A stretch of 48,168 bases of DNA. It comes from Cyanobacteriota bacterium. GTDB lineage: Bacteria > Cyanobacteriota > Cyanobacteriia > PCC-6307 > Cyanobiaceae. Below are positions 26,133 to 35,975 of this stretch, piece by piece. How positions within the stretch are numbered: position 1 is the first letter of the stretch; each line of letters begins with the position of its first letter. Below the pieces are notes generated by a model. That model was not told where the DNA came from, did not search any database, and worked only from the letters and a program-made list of their open reading frames with translations. The DNA is taken from contig JAPLIB010000161.1 of assembly GCA_026389335.1 (NCBI GenBank), forward strand, positions 1 through 48,168, in the 5' to 3' direction. The translations under genes were made by a program, and so were the position numbers.

Positions 26133-29100
26133 GATCTCCTCTCCAGCATGGTGCGCAGGTGTGTTACCAGTTTCCTGGTCTCGGCCTCAGCATTCTCAAA
26201 CCAATCCGTCGACCAGATCCGGTAGATCTGCCAGCCCAGGTTTTCCAGCACCGCCTGGCGGTATTTGTCGCGATCCCGGGCCGAACGGGCTGAGTGGTAG
26301 GTGGCGCCATCGCACTCGATTCCCAGCAGGTAGGTCTCCGGCTTCTCCGGATGGTGGATTGCCAGATCAATGAAATAGTTGGCGACCCCGACCTGGCAGT
26401 CGACCTGGAAACCGTGGCGGGTCAGGGCTTCGGCTACAACAATCTCGAATTCGCTGTCGGGCTCCCGCCCGCTTGGGCGCCCCGTCTCCAGGCTTTGGGA
26501 CTCCACAAACTTGAGATATCCCTTAAGAGCGTGAACCCCTCGGCTGGAGGTGGCCGTGGGCTGAATCTGATGGGACTGCAACGATGTGACCAACTCAATG
26601 CCGTATTTGGCACGAGTAAACAGCACGTTCAAGCGCCGGTGGCCACCCTGTTGGTTGATGGGCCCAAAGCGCATGGCGACGCCACCCCCAGGCTCGGAGG
26701 GGCCGTAGGTCGTGGAGATGACAATGGTGTCGCGCTCGTCGCCCTGGACTTTCTCCAATGACTTCACAAAAAGTCCTTCGCTGCTGTCGGCGAGCTCCAG
26801 GCGGCGCCGTAGCTCGTCATGGTGGATCGAAAGCATCTCCAGCTGCTCAGCAATTTCTTCCGATTGCGCCTCATTCATCGCCACCACACCAAGGCTGCGG
26901 TCTGGGTACTCCTCCAGCTGCTGCAACACGACATCGCAGACCTGCTTCACCTCGGGTAGATTCACCCCCTTGGTGTATCGGGGTGCTTCCACCAAGTGGC
27001 GACTGATAGCAAAGTCTCGGTCGCAGGATGGAAACACCACCAGCTCGTTGTTGTAGAAGTTACGGTTGGAAAAGGCGATCAAGCTGCCATGGCGCGAGCG
27101 GTAGTGCCACTTGAGACGCCTGACTGGATGGAAGCTCTTGGTGCACAGATCCAGGATCGACTCCTCATCGAGCGCCTCCGTGTCGACCTCTTCGTTCTGT
27201 TCGGAGTCCTCGGAGGAGGTGGTTCTCTGAAAGAAGGATGTGGGTGGTAGCTGTTTCGGGTCACCCACCACAACGCACTGCCTGGCCCGGCTGATTACCC
27301 CAAAAGCTCGCTCCGGTGCCATTTGCGAGGCCTCATCGATGATCACCAGATCGAACTGTTCGATCGCCTCCCTCGGAATCAACGACGCCACCGTTGAGGG
27401 CGACATCATCCAGCAAGGCTTGAGACCCCGCAAGGCCTGGCCTGCGTCCTGAAACAGGTGACGCAGGGGCCGGTGGCGTTTCTGTTTGACCGCTTCGTTG
27501 GCAATGAGTGACATCTCTGTGAATCCACCCTTCAGGCCTCGATTCACGCCAATAGGCAATTCCTCCGGCATGCGGTGAATGCGGGCAATCACCTCGGCTC
27601 GGTCCAACTCTCGAATTTGATCTTCAACGCGGTGGAACCGCTCTCGGCGGGCTACCTGGTCTGCGCCGCGGAGCCCCTGGATCGCTGGAACCTCCTCTGA
27701 GATCAGGCTGAGCTGGCTGCGCACCAGATTCCAGCGATAGAGCGGCTCCCACAACTCAGCAGCCAGACCACTGACCATCAGCTGGTCTGCAAGCTGCTGT
27801 TCAGATACTGATGGCAGACTCTCCCTGAGTTGGTGGATGCGCACCCAATCAGGGAATGAGTCGCGCATGGAGCACACCTGTTGTAGCCAGCCGCTCAGCT
27901 GCAGATGGGGAATGGCTTCGACCGTGGTGGCTGGGGTGGCGGGATGGCACTCGGGGTTGAACCCAGCTGAAGCCAAGAAGCTCTCCGCCGCAGCTATTTC
28001 TGTGGCAAGCAAGCTGGCCATCTCCTCGCCATCTCTGCGTTGCTGAGCGATGAAGGCTGCTGAGCCGGGGGACAGGCATGGCTTCTCGATCGTTAGTGGC
28101 AGCAGCTGCTCCCTGAGATGGGTGATCCAGTCCAAGGTGCTGCAAAGGGTCACGGGGGTGACTTCGTTCAATGCTGATCCGGCTTGTTGCCGAAACTCGG
28201 CCAAGGTCCTGATGACCTCCTCCTGCCGTCGCCGATAGAGCTCCATCTCAACCGGGGCAGTCTGTAGCTGGACTGTGCTCAGATCACGCAGAAGACCAAA
28301 GGCCGAGAACTGAGCCAGCAAGCTTTGGAAGTTCTCAATGCCTTGGCTCAATTCAGTCAGAAGGGATTGGAGTGGAATTTGATCATGGTCTGCGGGCAGC
28401 AGATCTTGCTGGACCAGCAGCTGCTCCAACGAAGGCAGGAGCTGGCCGCTGAGCAAGGCGTGCTGCTGATCCAGCTGTGATTTGCTCAAGCTGTCCAGGC
28501 CCTTGATCTGGGCTTGTAAGCGCCCGGCCTGGATCAGTTCTTCGCATTTGTCTGCTGCATGGAGAACCACCTGAGCTCTTGCCGGCTCGCCGCAGAGCGC
28601 TCCCAGGCTGGATTCAAATTCTTCCATGGGAAACTGACTCTCGCGCTGGCGATGCTCCAGGACCTCCTCAAGCCACTCGGCCATGGGATCCCCCTGCGCG
28701 ACCCCGGCATCCCTCGCCCACTGGGCATAGGGATTGGCCTTGATCAGTCGTTGCACGTTGTCCCGGCTGTCCTTCAGTTCTCGGAACAAGTCTTCAATCG
28801 TCCAGCTCGCCACCGACAACCCGGACCACAAGGGTTGCGAGACCAGGACCCTGAGATCGGAGGCCAGCCCCCCCTGAAAGAGCTCGATCTGTTCGGTGAG
28901 CTGGTCTGCGTTCAGCACCTTGGCCTGCTCCAGAAAGCCTGCGGTGGTGGGGTTGCCGTCAATGAAATTCTGCAACCCATTCAGCTCGAGCACGACGCTC
29001 GCGGCCTGCCCCAGACTCAGGCCACAGTCGCACCAACTCTGCACCAGGGACTTGGGGAATCGTTCCTCAAGCTCCAGCACCTCAGCGACCCGGCGAAGCG

Positions 29101-32080
29101 AATCCGGCTGGCGGGATGGGTCGGCTGATCCCAGATCCTTGGCCAGCTTGCTAGCTCTGGCGTAGGAGCGGCTGACCAACTTACGCAGAGCAGACATTGT
29201 TTCCAACGTTGTTGCAGCGGCCCGTAGATCATCGGCACAGAAACCGATCAGCACCTTCAATCCTTCCCGCTCAAGTGCCTGCTTTTTCTGAGCCAGCACG
29301 GCCTCCTGTTCGACGGCCCCATTGATCAGATCAAGGGGAGTCCCCCACAGCTCTGAGCTAAGCAATCTGAAGGCATCTGGACTCAAGGCCTGCAGCTGCG
29401 TCAGCAAGCTGGGGAGAGCTTGCAGCTGCTCAAGCCTCAGCCCGCGGAATTCCATCGGCAAAGAAGGGGAGTCCAGTGCGGTCTCCACTCGCCCGAGCAG
29501 GCTCTCAGCGGTGTGAACATGGGTTTCCCATTCCTGGGCGGCATCGGGGATGCCCAGAAGCGATTCCATACCGCGCTTGCAGCACAGGCGTACCTGCGCT
29601 GGAGCGGCCTGAAGCTCAGCTTCAGCCTGGGGCTGGGGGGCCTGGCTGCGATCCAGCCCCAGGTGCTCGCTCTGGGCCTTTAGTTCCAGGTTATTCTGAA
29701 TCAACCACCGATGGCGTAGGCGATCGCCCTGCCACAGGGGAAGCTGACGCTGGTCGAGAACCCATGACGGCAGAGCGCTGAGGTGCTCAAGAAGTCCAGC
29801 GAGTTCGATCAGCTCGGATCGGCCCAGGGCCGACAGGTTCAGGTCGCTGCACCCCGATGACGCAATCACTTGCAAGCGCTCCAGAAGATCGGAGAGTTCG
29901 CTGAGCCTGGTTCTGGTCTGTTCTCGTTCAGATGCTGTCGCTGGTATCACCAGCTCACCCATATTCCATTGGACCCAATGTCCCACGAAGGTCGCAAACC
30001 CCACTCCTTCCGGAAGGGGGTCGGGGATGCGGGCGAAGATCTCAGCGAGTTTGGCCGAACTCCCCTGCTCAGTCTTGAGCGCTGCGAGAAGTCCCTGGGC
30101 TACACCAGCCCCCTCCTGCGAGGTCAGCACAGGCAGCAGAGCTTCTTGATCGCTCGAAAGGGGGTCGGGGAGTCGGGCTGCTGTGATGGAGAGGTCGAGG
30201 GCTCGCTGCCTCAGCTCCGCCAGCGTCGTTGCAGCGCTTGCACCTTCCACGCTCCAATGATCGCTGAGGGCGACCAGGCCAGCCTGCCAGTGCTGAGCCT
30301 GATCCATCAGCTGTTCGCGACTCAGGGCATCCGCTGGCCTTGCACCCAGGGGTGAAAACGTGGCATGAAAGATCTGAAAATCGGCTCGGTTGCAAAGCCT
30401 GGCCAACTGTTTCATGACCTGGGTGATCTGGTCGACTTGTTGATTGGTGTAACGGGTCGCTTCGCTGAGCGAGTAGTGCAGATCCGCCAGTGGTACCTGG
30501 GCAGCATGCAACTGCTGTCGGAGCAACAATTCTCTCCAGAGCAGTTGTTGGGGTGTTTGCTCCTCTGGACCGTGCCCCGTGTTCAGCAGCTCACTGAAGG
30601 TGTTGAGCTGGGTACGTAGCTGCTGGAAATCCTCGAGCACGGCATCACGGCGAGGTGCCTGGGGCTTGAGGAGCTGGAGGCGCTGAGCGAGTTCGTCATA
30701 GACCTCACGCTTGTTGGATTTATCAGAGGCTATACGAAGACAATAGGGCTTCAATCCAGCATCTGCCAACCGGGCATAAACCACGTCGAGTGCAACTTTC
30801 TTTTCGGCAACAAAGAGCACGCGTTGGCCTGAGCAGAGCGCATTGGCAATGATGTTGGTGATGGTCTGACTCTTACCCGTTCCAGGCGGTCCTTCAATGA
30901 CCATGGATCTGCCACCCATCACATCGGCAATTCCAGCAAATTGGCTGGCATCTGCCTGGGTGATCAGTACCGGCACGCGCTCAGCAATGGCTGGGTGGTC
31001 AACGTGCTGGTCCTGTGCAACCACATCCACATCAGTGGGAAGCTCGTCCTCATTCATTTCAGCTGCTAAAAGCTGTCTTACCAAGACCGACTGCTTGATG
31101 ACATCGGGGTCTAGGTCTTGATAGAGTCCGAGACCACTGAAGTTGAACAGGGCTAGATTGAGAAAGTTGCTGACTCCCCACCCCTCTCTGTCTGCAATAG
31201 CATCTGCAACTTGTGAGAAATACGACTTTAAGTCAACCCCTTCGGTATCAATCTCTGGCAAGGGCAGGTCAATCAGGAAGTCACGACGCAACCGCTCCTT
31301 GAGGGTGACGTTCCCAACAGGGGACTCATCTGCAGCGCGGAGATAAAAGGTCTTGGCGCCACCACGGGTTGCAGCCTTGGACAACTCGACGGGCAGCAGG
31401 ATCAATGGTGCAAAAAACTTGCGCTCCTTCTCAATCCATTCCAGACAGCCAAACGCCAAGTAGAGGATATTGTTGCCCGTTTCTTCGATTGAGCTGCGTG
31501 CTTGCTTGCGGATTCCTTCTGCCAACCTTTCGAGGCTTGTGTTCAGCTGCAGAACACGCATCTCCTCCTTGGCAACTTTGACGCTGACTGTGCCAAAAGC
31601 GAGCTCGTAAGTCGATGGGATTCCCTGGGTCTCGGCCCATGCCGCCAGATTTATGGATTTTTTCGTTGACGGCGACGTTTGCCCAATTCCTTCTTGAAGC
31701 GCTGAACGCAGTCGGCTTTCAGCCTTTGCCAGTGCAGGGCTCAACCCCTGATCACCGGCGCTATCGGCAAGGACCTGCTGATAAAGAGGATCCTGGCTTC
31801 TTGCGATCCTCAGCGCTGAGTCGAACTCCTCGCCAGCTTCATCCCTTTCTCCATTATTCGGGGGGTCGGGGAGTGGGACGATCTGCAGGGTCATCCCATC
31901 ACAAAGTGCCCTGAGCACCGCTTGCGGATCACAGCTGATAAAACGCAGAAGCCTGGCGGAGCGTTTGCTGTTGAGGGAAAGATTGAGAAGGTTGTTGCGT
32001 GTCGTCAGGTCCAGCAGCTTGTTGCGAAAACCCTCCAGGGTCGGAGTCAGGTATTGATTTAGATTGCGTGGGAAACTCAT
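26129..32080 (-). CDS. Giant DUF4011 / UPF1-like helicase with C-terminal MTES_1575-type nuclease domain
   Basis: The first gene of the operon; ATG 32080 (MSFPRNLNQYLTPTLEGFRN) is preferred over an in-frame codon at 32155. The 1983 residues comprise DUF4011 (FRNKLLDLTTRNNLLNLSLN near residue 15), Walker A in VIEGPPGTGKSQTITN (about 396), a long helical insertion of over 1000 residues, then LVIIDEASQMAPERAFGV (about 1577) and VVVGDPKQLPPTSFF, typical of AAA_11/AAA_12 (UPF1/DNA2) superfamily 1 helicases. The final 100 residues carry EFEIVVAEALTRHGFQVDCQ, FIDLAIHHPE and GIECDGATYHSARSARDRDK, the REase_MTES_1575 fold with its catalytic Asp/Glu. It should unwind and cut DNA or RNA. Related helicase-nucleases occur in defence islands, and UPF1-like helicases are used in Mokosh. 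Confidence 0.85.
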   Translation of the reverse strand: MSFPRNLNQYLTPTLEGFRNKLLDLTTRNNLLNLSLNSKRSARLLRFISCDPQAVLRALCDGMTLQIVPLPDPPNNGERDEAGEEFDSALRIARSQDPLYQQVLADSAGDQGLSPALAKAESRLRSALQEGIGQTSPSTKKSINLAAWAETQGIPSTYELAFGTVSVKVAKEEMRVLQLNTSLERLAEGIRKQARSSIEETGNNILYLAFGCLEWIEKERKFFAPLILLPVELSKAATRGGAKTFYLRAADESPVGNVTLKERLRRDFLIDLPLPEIDTEGVDLKSYFSQVADAIADREGWGVSNFLNLALFNFSGLGLYQDLDPDVIKQSVLVRQLLAAEMNEDELPTDVDVVAQDQHVDHPAIAERVPVLITQADASQFAGIADVMGGRSMVIEGPPGTGKSQTITNIIANALCSGQRVLFVAEKKVALDVVYARLADAGLKPYCLRIASDKSNKREVYDELAQRLQLLKPQAPRRDAVLEDFQQLRTQLNTFSELLNTGHGPEEQTPQQLLWRELLLRQQLHAAQVPLADLHYSLSEATRYTNQQVDQITQVMKQLARLCNRADFQIFHATFSPLGARPADALSREQLMDQAQHWQAGLVALSDHWSVEGASAATTLAELRQRALDLSITAARLPDPLSSDQEALLPVLTSQEGAGVAQGLLAALKTEQGSSAKLAEIFARIPDPLPEGVGFATFVGHWVQWNMGELVIPATASEREQTRTRLSELSDLLERLQVIASSGCSDLNLSALGRSELIELAGLLEHLSALPSWVLDQRQLPLWQGDRLRHRWLIQNNLELKAQSEHLGLDRSQAPQPQAEAELQAAPAQVRLCCKRGMESLLGIPDAAQEWETHVHTAESLLGRVETALDSPSLPMEFRGLRLEQLQALPSLLTQLQALSPDAFRLLSSELWGTPLDLINGAVEQEAVLAQKKQALEREGLKVLIGFCADDLRAAATTLETMSALRKLVSRSYARASKLAKDLGSADPSRQPDSLRRVAEVLELEERFPKSLVQSWCDCGLSLGQAASVVLELNGLQNFIDGNPTTAGFLEQAKVLNADQLTEQIELFQGGLASDLRVLVSQPLWSGLSVASWTIEDLFRELKDSRDNVQRLIKANPYAQWARDAGVAQGDPMAEWLEEVLEHRQRESQFPMEEFESSLGALCGEPARAQVVLHAADKCEELIQAGRLQAQIKGLDSLSKSQLDQQHALLSGQLLPSLEQLLVQQDLLPADHDQIPLQSLLTELSQGIENFQSLLAQFSAFGLLRDLSTVQLQTAPVEMELYRRRQEEVIRTLAEFRQQAGSALNEVTPVTLCSTLDWITHLREQLLPLTIEKPCLSPGSAAFIAQQRRDGEEMASLLATEIAAAESFLASAGFNPECHPATPATTVEAIPHLQLSGWLQQVCSMRDSFPDWVRIHQLRESLPSVSEQQLADQLMVSGLAAELWEPLYRWNLVRSQLSLISEEVPAIQGLRGADQVARRERFHRVEDQIRELDRAEVIARIHRMPEELPIGVNRGLKGGFTEMSLIANEAVKQKRHRPLRHLFQDAGQALRGLKPCWMMSPSTVASLIPREAIEQFDLVIIDEASQMAPERAFGVISRARQCVVVGDPKQLPPTSFFQRTTSSEDSEQNEEVDTEALDEESILDLCTKSFHPVRRLKWHYRSRHGSLIAFSNRNFYNNELVVFPSCDRDFAISRHLVEAPRYTKGVNLPEVKQVCDVVLQQLEEYPDRSLGVVAMNEAQSEEIAEQLEMLSIHHDELRRRLELADSSEGLFVKSLEKVQGDERDTIVISTTYGPSEPGGGVAMRFGPINQQGGHRRLNVLFTRAKYGIELVTSLQSHQIQPTATSSRGVHALKGYLKFVESQSLETGRPSGREPDSEFEIVVAEALTRHGFQVDCQVGVANYFIDLAIHHPEKPETYLLGIECDGATYHSARSARDRDKYRQAVLENLGWQIYRIWSTDWFENAEAETRKLVTHLRTMLERRS

Positions 32081-32434
32081 TTTAATTCTCTGGCACTCTG
32101 AAGGCTTGTGGGAAGGGTCCAATCCCCTGACAGTCGGTTCGAGGCTTGAGCACAACGATCTGGGCCCTCAGGGGGAGTCGGGCGGCACTGGCTGGCACAC
32201 GCCGGCCTGATCGGTACGGGAGCAGGCGGTCTGCTGCTATCTCGAGCGGTCTGCTCATGGTTATGGGCTGGATAGCTGCATTCTGCATTCCAGGGCAGCC
32301 CTCAACTGATGCTTCACAAACACTGAAACCGAGATCAACACAGCCAATCGATGCGAATCCTGCATGATTTGAGGGTAGCTGGCAGCTCCTGGGCACGGTC
32401 GTAGGAGCCGATCTCACTGCAGCAATAACGCCGC

Positions 32435-33000
32435 CTACCGGGAGTGGTGCCATCTGGAATCACAGCGTTGCGTCGCCGCCGGCGGAAGACCCAAGGCCGA
32501 GTGGATCCCTCCCGGAACCTGCCAGACCCCGTAGCGGCGCCAGTTGGCGCGGAACGCGGCAGCCCTGATACTTCTGGGCATCGCAGCCGCCCAGGTACTG
32601 CCGGTAGGCAAAGGCCTGACCGTCTTCCACCAGCACTAGGTTGATGTTGAGGTCGGAGATCACCTCGGCCACCGTGCGGCCGTAGCGATCAGTGGTGTGG
32701 GGAAGGATCGTGACCTTCCGCCGCTTGGCCAGACGGCTCTGCAGATAGTTGCGCGATTGTTGCCCGTAAGGGCTCTGGGGATAGCTACGGCGCGTCGATG
32801 CAGGCCAGGCGGATGGTTAGCGGACGGGATGCGGCACTGCCAACCGGGTTCACGCGCAGGGTGTCGCCATCCCCGATCGAGACCACAATGGCGATGAAGC
32901 CTCCTGTGGAGCCCACTAAAACGGGAACTGACTCGCCATAGGAGCTGGCAGCAATTACGAGTGCGATGAACGGGCGAGCTAGTCGGCTCTCTCGCAACAA
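32435..33000 (-). pseudogene. Thermonuclease (SNase-like) gene with two frameshifts
   Basis: The first frame (from TTG 33000) has a hydrophobic leader (RPFIALVIAASSYGES) and the SNase start IVVSIGDGDTLRV, then LTIRLACIDAP, where it stops. One base shift near 32785-32795 restores SYPQSPYGQQSRNYLQSRLA, then TDRYGRTVAEVISDLNINLV and GQAFAYRQYLGGCDA. A second shift near 32580 restores FRANWRRYGVWQVPGGI, the usual C-terminal part, ending at 32435. Family members are exported or membrane-linked nucleases using Ca2+; the conserved Asp/Arg residues are still readable. Two lesions make a working product unlikely. It sits just upstream of the giant defence operon on the same strand and may be a decayed neighbour. 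Confidence 0.8.
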
Positions 33001-33250
33001 CTGATTGCCCCCGATGTCCTCCTAGTCTGCCGCTAGCCTTAGGTCCTGCCCCCGTGATGCAAATCTGGATGATCTCGCGCGTTCTCTTATGCAGAATTAT
33101 TTCAATAAAGACAATAACTTCGGCATGAGTTCAACATGTAGCCCATTCATCAGCAAGGCATAGGCGAGGTTGGCAAGTTAAACCAGTCGCTTTTATTGAT
33201 TCCTCGCCTCACGCAAAAAAAGCTCTTCTGCACCTCCTCCCCTAAGAATC

Positions 33251-33952
33251 ATGGAAAATAGCTCAATTATACGCATTGAAACCGATGAAGAAAAGAGACT
33301 TCAACAAAAGCTTTTAGAACTCAAGCAATTGAAATCGGAGGCTCTTGACAAAGAGCTTATTTTACAGCAGATCTTGGCAGATCTCGAAGAATTTCGAAGG
33401 GACTATGATCTGCGAATTACTTTAAGACAGAAAGAACTCGATGCCATACATCAGATGATCGAAGACTTTATGCTTACCAAGTCAAGTCAATCAGTGACCA
33501 CAGAAATTAGAGCTGTATACCGCAGGCTGGCCAAGCTAATCCATCCCGATCTTGGCAGCAATCCGGATGAGATGGAAGCGCGAAGAGATCTAATGTCACA
33601 AGCTAACCGGGCCTTTGAAGACGGAGACATAGAAACACTTAAAAGCATGCTTATAGGCATTGAGTGCCAAGCCGATAGCAATTGTAATGGCCTTCTCGCT
33701 TCTCGCATTGAGTTCATTAGGTTACAGATCTCTGACACCCGCAAGAGGCTCGCCCAGGTATCTATCGAGATTGCAAGAACAACTCAGTCCGAACTCTATC
33801 AATTAATGAGTCGCCAACACAGATGCCTTCAGGTTGGCAAAGATTACCTTTCTGAAATAGCCATACAACTTGAAGCAGAAATTGAGGACGCGCGCTCACG
33901 CTTAAATGCAATAACATCAAGGGAAGATCAATCTGATGGCCACTCGGATTGA
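33251..33952 (+). CDS. J-domain (DnaJ-like) protein with coiled coils
   Basis: The 233-residue protein has a Glu/Lys/Leu-rich coiled coil at residues 10-80, then a J-domain core: TEIRAVYRRLAKLIHPDL with the HPD motif at residues 98-100, followed by ARRDLMSQANRAFEDGD. A second helical coiled-coil part occupies 150-225. J-domains stimulate Hsp70 ATPase and deliver clients, but no Hsp70 gene is in the window, so it would have to use a genomic DnaK. The next gene starts on its stop codon (TTGA at 33949-33952). The pair is much AT-richer than the flanks, which suggests transfer. ATG 33251 is the start; CCTCCTCCCC upstream does not match a ribosome site. Confidence 0.7.
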   Translation: MENSSIIRIETDEEKRLQQKLLELKQLKSEALDKELILQQILADLEEFRRDYDLRITLRQKELDAIHQMIEDFMLTKSSQSVTTEIRAVYRRLAKLIHPDLGSNPDEMEARRDLMSQANRAFEDGDIETLKSMLIGIECQADSNCNGLLASRIEFIRLQISDTRKRLAQVSIEIARTTQSELYQLMSRQHRCLQVGKDYLSEIAIQLEAEIEDARSRLNAITSREDQSDGHSD

Positions 33953-35604
33953 CTTCTACCTTACTTGAACCCAGTCAATCTCTGCCACTTGACATGAATC
34001 AGGAACTTGGACCCTCTGACCTTTCTGATGGCAAGTCTATAGTCAGCTTGACTAGCCCATCAATAGGTTTAAGCCGTAATCCCCGATCATGCAGACACCT
34101 TGAGCTTATTGCGCGAATTGATTCGATCAGTGCATATAATTTGGATCCTGATGAGCAGCAATCAAGAATAGTCGACCTAGAAATCGGTGAGACGGGGAAG
34201 ATTTTAGCGGCAATTGACGATAGAGGCTTGTTAAGGGTTTGGCAATTGCCAAGCGCACGACCAATCTTTTCTTTTCAAGTCGATTGCACTTCCCTGACCG
34301 ACTTTGTAAATACAAGGCCTGCAGTCAGTCACATCCAAACCCGTTTTTACTACACGCTTAAGCGAATATATAATTATCACGAAGAGGAGAATATCGAGAG
34401 GCTTGTCAACGAATTAGCAAATTCTTCTGAGTTTACTGATTCCGTTTTCAATGTGCTAGCGAGCCTCGTCTGCGCTCAAGCCCTGCGGGTAGCCATTAGT
34501 CTGGACGAGTGCTATATCTTTGTCTTCAGTGGCTTTTCTGTTCTTGCATTCTCTGTTTCTAGCAAAGCACTAATTGGTGAATGCAAATTCTCCTACACTG
34601 ACTTTGCCATTGATAGAGCCAGTTGCAAGGCTCACATGCTTCGCAAAGATGGACTGTTTACCCTGGACTTGTTGGAGTGCAGGATCATTAGGAATGATAT
34701 GCTTATGCAGGAGCCTGGGCTACAATTGCTTCCAGGCTCGATTAGACTAGACCCATCAAACAGATACCTTACTGCTCGTGTTTCTCATGTCAATATTTCT
34801 CTGATGCCGTTCGGAAGCTTTTACGAGAATGAATTCTTTTTGACCGAGCACGATATTGGTCTTCTGTTAGCGACTAAAGGACTGGCTACGCTTGAATCTA
34901 AATTCAATGCTAACGACCTGCTCGGAATGCCTCGCGAAGACTTGGAACTTTTGGACAGCATTATGAATCATATTGATGCTGTGGGCTCGCTTGAAGTGCC
35001 CATGGAAGACTTAAGCCAGCTCTGCTCAAGAGCATACTTGGGCACTTCCATTATTACATGGGATTTGATAACTATGTCTGAAGCCCTTAGGTCGGACTTG
35101 CCAACGGCATTGCCCTCGGATTATCGGATCGCCCCCGTTTATAGTTCGATCCTTGGCACTCACTTCTATTTGCAAACACAAAGCTATAATGTTACACGAA
35201 TGGACGCCATTGGCGCTTCCAATAATATCATGAATTGCTATCCACCAGCAGTCAATTTTGAAATAGACTCAATAGATGAGTTTCTTGTGATCCTGGATAA
35301 TAATAAGTTTGCCGGCACGGATGCAATAACTGCTATCAATATGAATGCGCCGAGCTGCAAAGTCGTCTTTGATACAGGGTGCGACGTTTTCACAAATATG
35401 AGATCGAGCGAAATTTGTCGAGCGGTTGTCGTAGGCTGCTCTGATGGGTCAATCCGCCTCATAGATCTCGAGGTTATGGATGAAAGTATTACGCCAGTTG
35501 CTCACGCTAACGGTGTGCGGATACTTTCTTCTTTGACCGATTCAGGGCTAGTTGCGTCCACTGGTTCTGATGGTTCGATATTGGTATGGTCAGCGACTAA
35601 ATAG
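33949..35604 (+). CDS. WD40/beta-propeller-like protein coupled to the J-domain protein
   Basis: The start is TTG 33949, overlapping the upstream TGA; ATG 33994 is the alternative. The 551 residues show propeller-like blades at both ends: near residues 75-100 (IVDLEIGETGKILAAIDDRG, then LLRVWQLPSARPIFSF) and at the C-terminus (RAVVVGCSDGSIRLIDLEV and GLVASTGSDGSILVWSATK). The middle is poorly conserved, so a full seven-blade propeller is likely but not proven. No catalytic motif or signal peptide is present. Pairing with a J-domain protein suggests that the propeller recognises a substrate which the chaperone then processes. J-domain and WD40 genes occur together in some cyanobacterial Hsp70-like clusters; the function is unknown. 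Confidence 0.65.
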   Translation: MTSTLLEPSQSLPLDMNQELGPSDLSDGKSIVSLTSPSIGLSRNPRSCRHLELIARIDSISAYNLDPDEQQSRIVDLEIGETGKILAAIDDRGLLRVWQLPSARPIFSFQVDCTSLTDFVNTRPAVSHIQTRFYYTLKRIYNYHEEENIERLVNELANSSEFTDSVFNVLASLVCAQALRVAISLDECYIFVFSGFSVLAFSVSSKALIGECKFSYTDFAIDRASCKAHMLRKDGLFTLDLLECRIIRNDMLMQEPGLQLLPGSIRLDPSNRYLTARVSHVNISLMPFGSFYENEFFLTEHDIGLLLATKGLATLESKFNANDLLGMPREDLELLDSIMNHIDAVGSLEVPMEDLSQLCSRAYLGTSIITWDLITMSEALRSDLPTALPSDYRIAPVYSSILGTHFYLQTQSYNVTRMDAIGASNNIMNCYPPAVNFEIDSIDEFLVILDNNKFAGTDAITAINMNAPSCKVVFDTGCDVFTNMRSSEICRAVVVGCSDGSIRLIDLEVMDESITPVAHANGVRILSSLTDSGLVASTGSDGSILVWSATK

Positions 35605-35975
35605 ACATCTTTGTCGTGGAATTTTCGCATTGCGTTAGTAGTAGCTTGTGCCAGATATGGTCAGCTTATGCAGATCCTGAACCTGCTGTTTCGCCCTCAT
35701 ATCTCGTTCCGCGTAGCTCAGTCCTCTCGCTTGTCATTTCATCGCTCCAGATGCCAACCGCAGCTCCGCCAAAGACAAAACCTACCCTGATCTGAAAACG
35801 ATTAACCGACCGCACAGCTGCGCCCGACCCCCTTGGGAACGCACCACAGCTGAGCAGGCAAATGCCCGGGGCCCATGTTCCGGGCTTTGTTGTGGTTGAT
35901 TGAAATAGGTCCTTTCACCCCAGTCAGTTATTGCTGAACTCCAGCCAGCAAGAGTCTGACCGCCAATTGGACACC
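35605..35975. other. Intergenic region, no gene seen
   Basis: A stretch of 371 bases between the WD40-like gene and the reductase remnant. It holds the terminator-like hairpin at 35864-35890 and the phrase GCGTAGCTCAGT (35710-35721), which resembles a tRNA D-arm but has no matching acceptor or T-arm. No coding frame is convincing. Confidence 0.4.
35864..35890 (+). terminator. Terminator-like hairpin, plus strand
   Basis: GCCCGG (35864-35869) pairs with CCGGGC (35880-35885) over a ten-base loop and is followed by TTTGT. It could end the J-domain/WD40 transcript, although it lies about 260 bases past the stop. Confidence 0.5.

Noticed and set aside
25342..26373. Plus-strand frame of 343 codons opposite the small genes of the defence operon
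   Set aside because: The composition resembles antisense translation, and it overlaps the start of the minus-strand helicase end and the coupled small genes.
35708..35760. tRNA-like D-arm phrase GCGTAGCTCAGT
   Set aside because: No acceptor, anticodon or T-arm that could pair with it.
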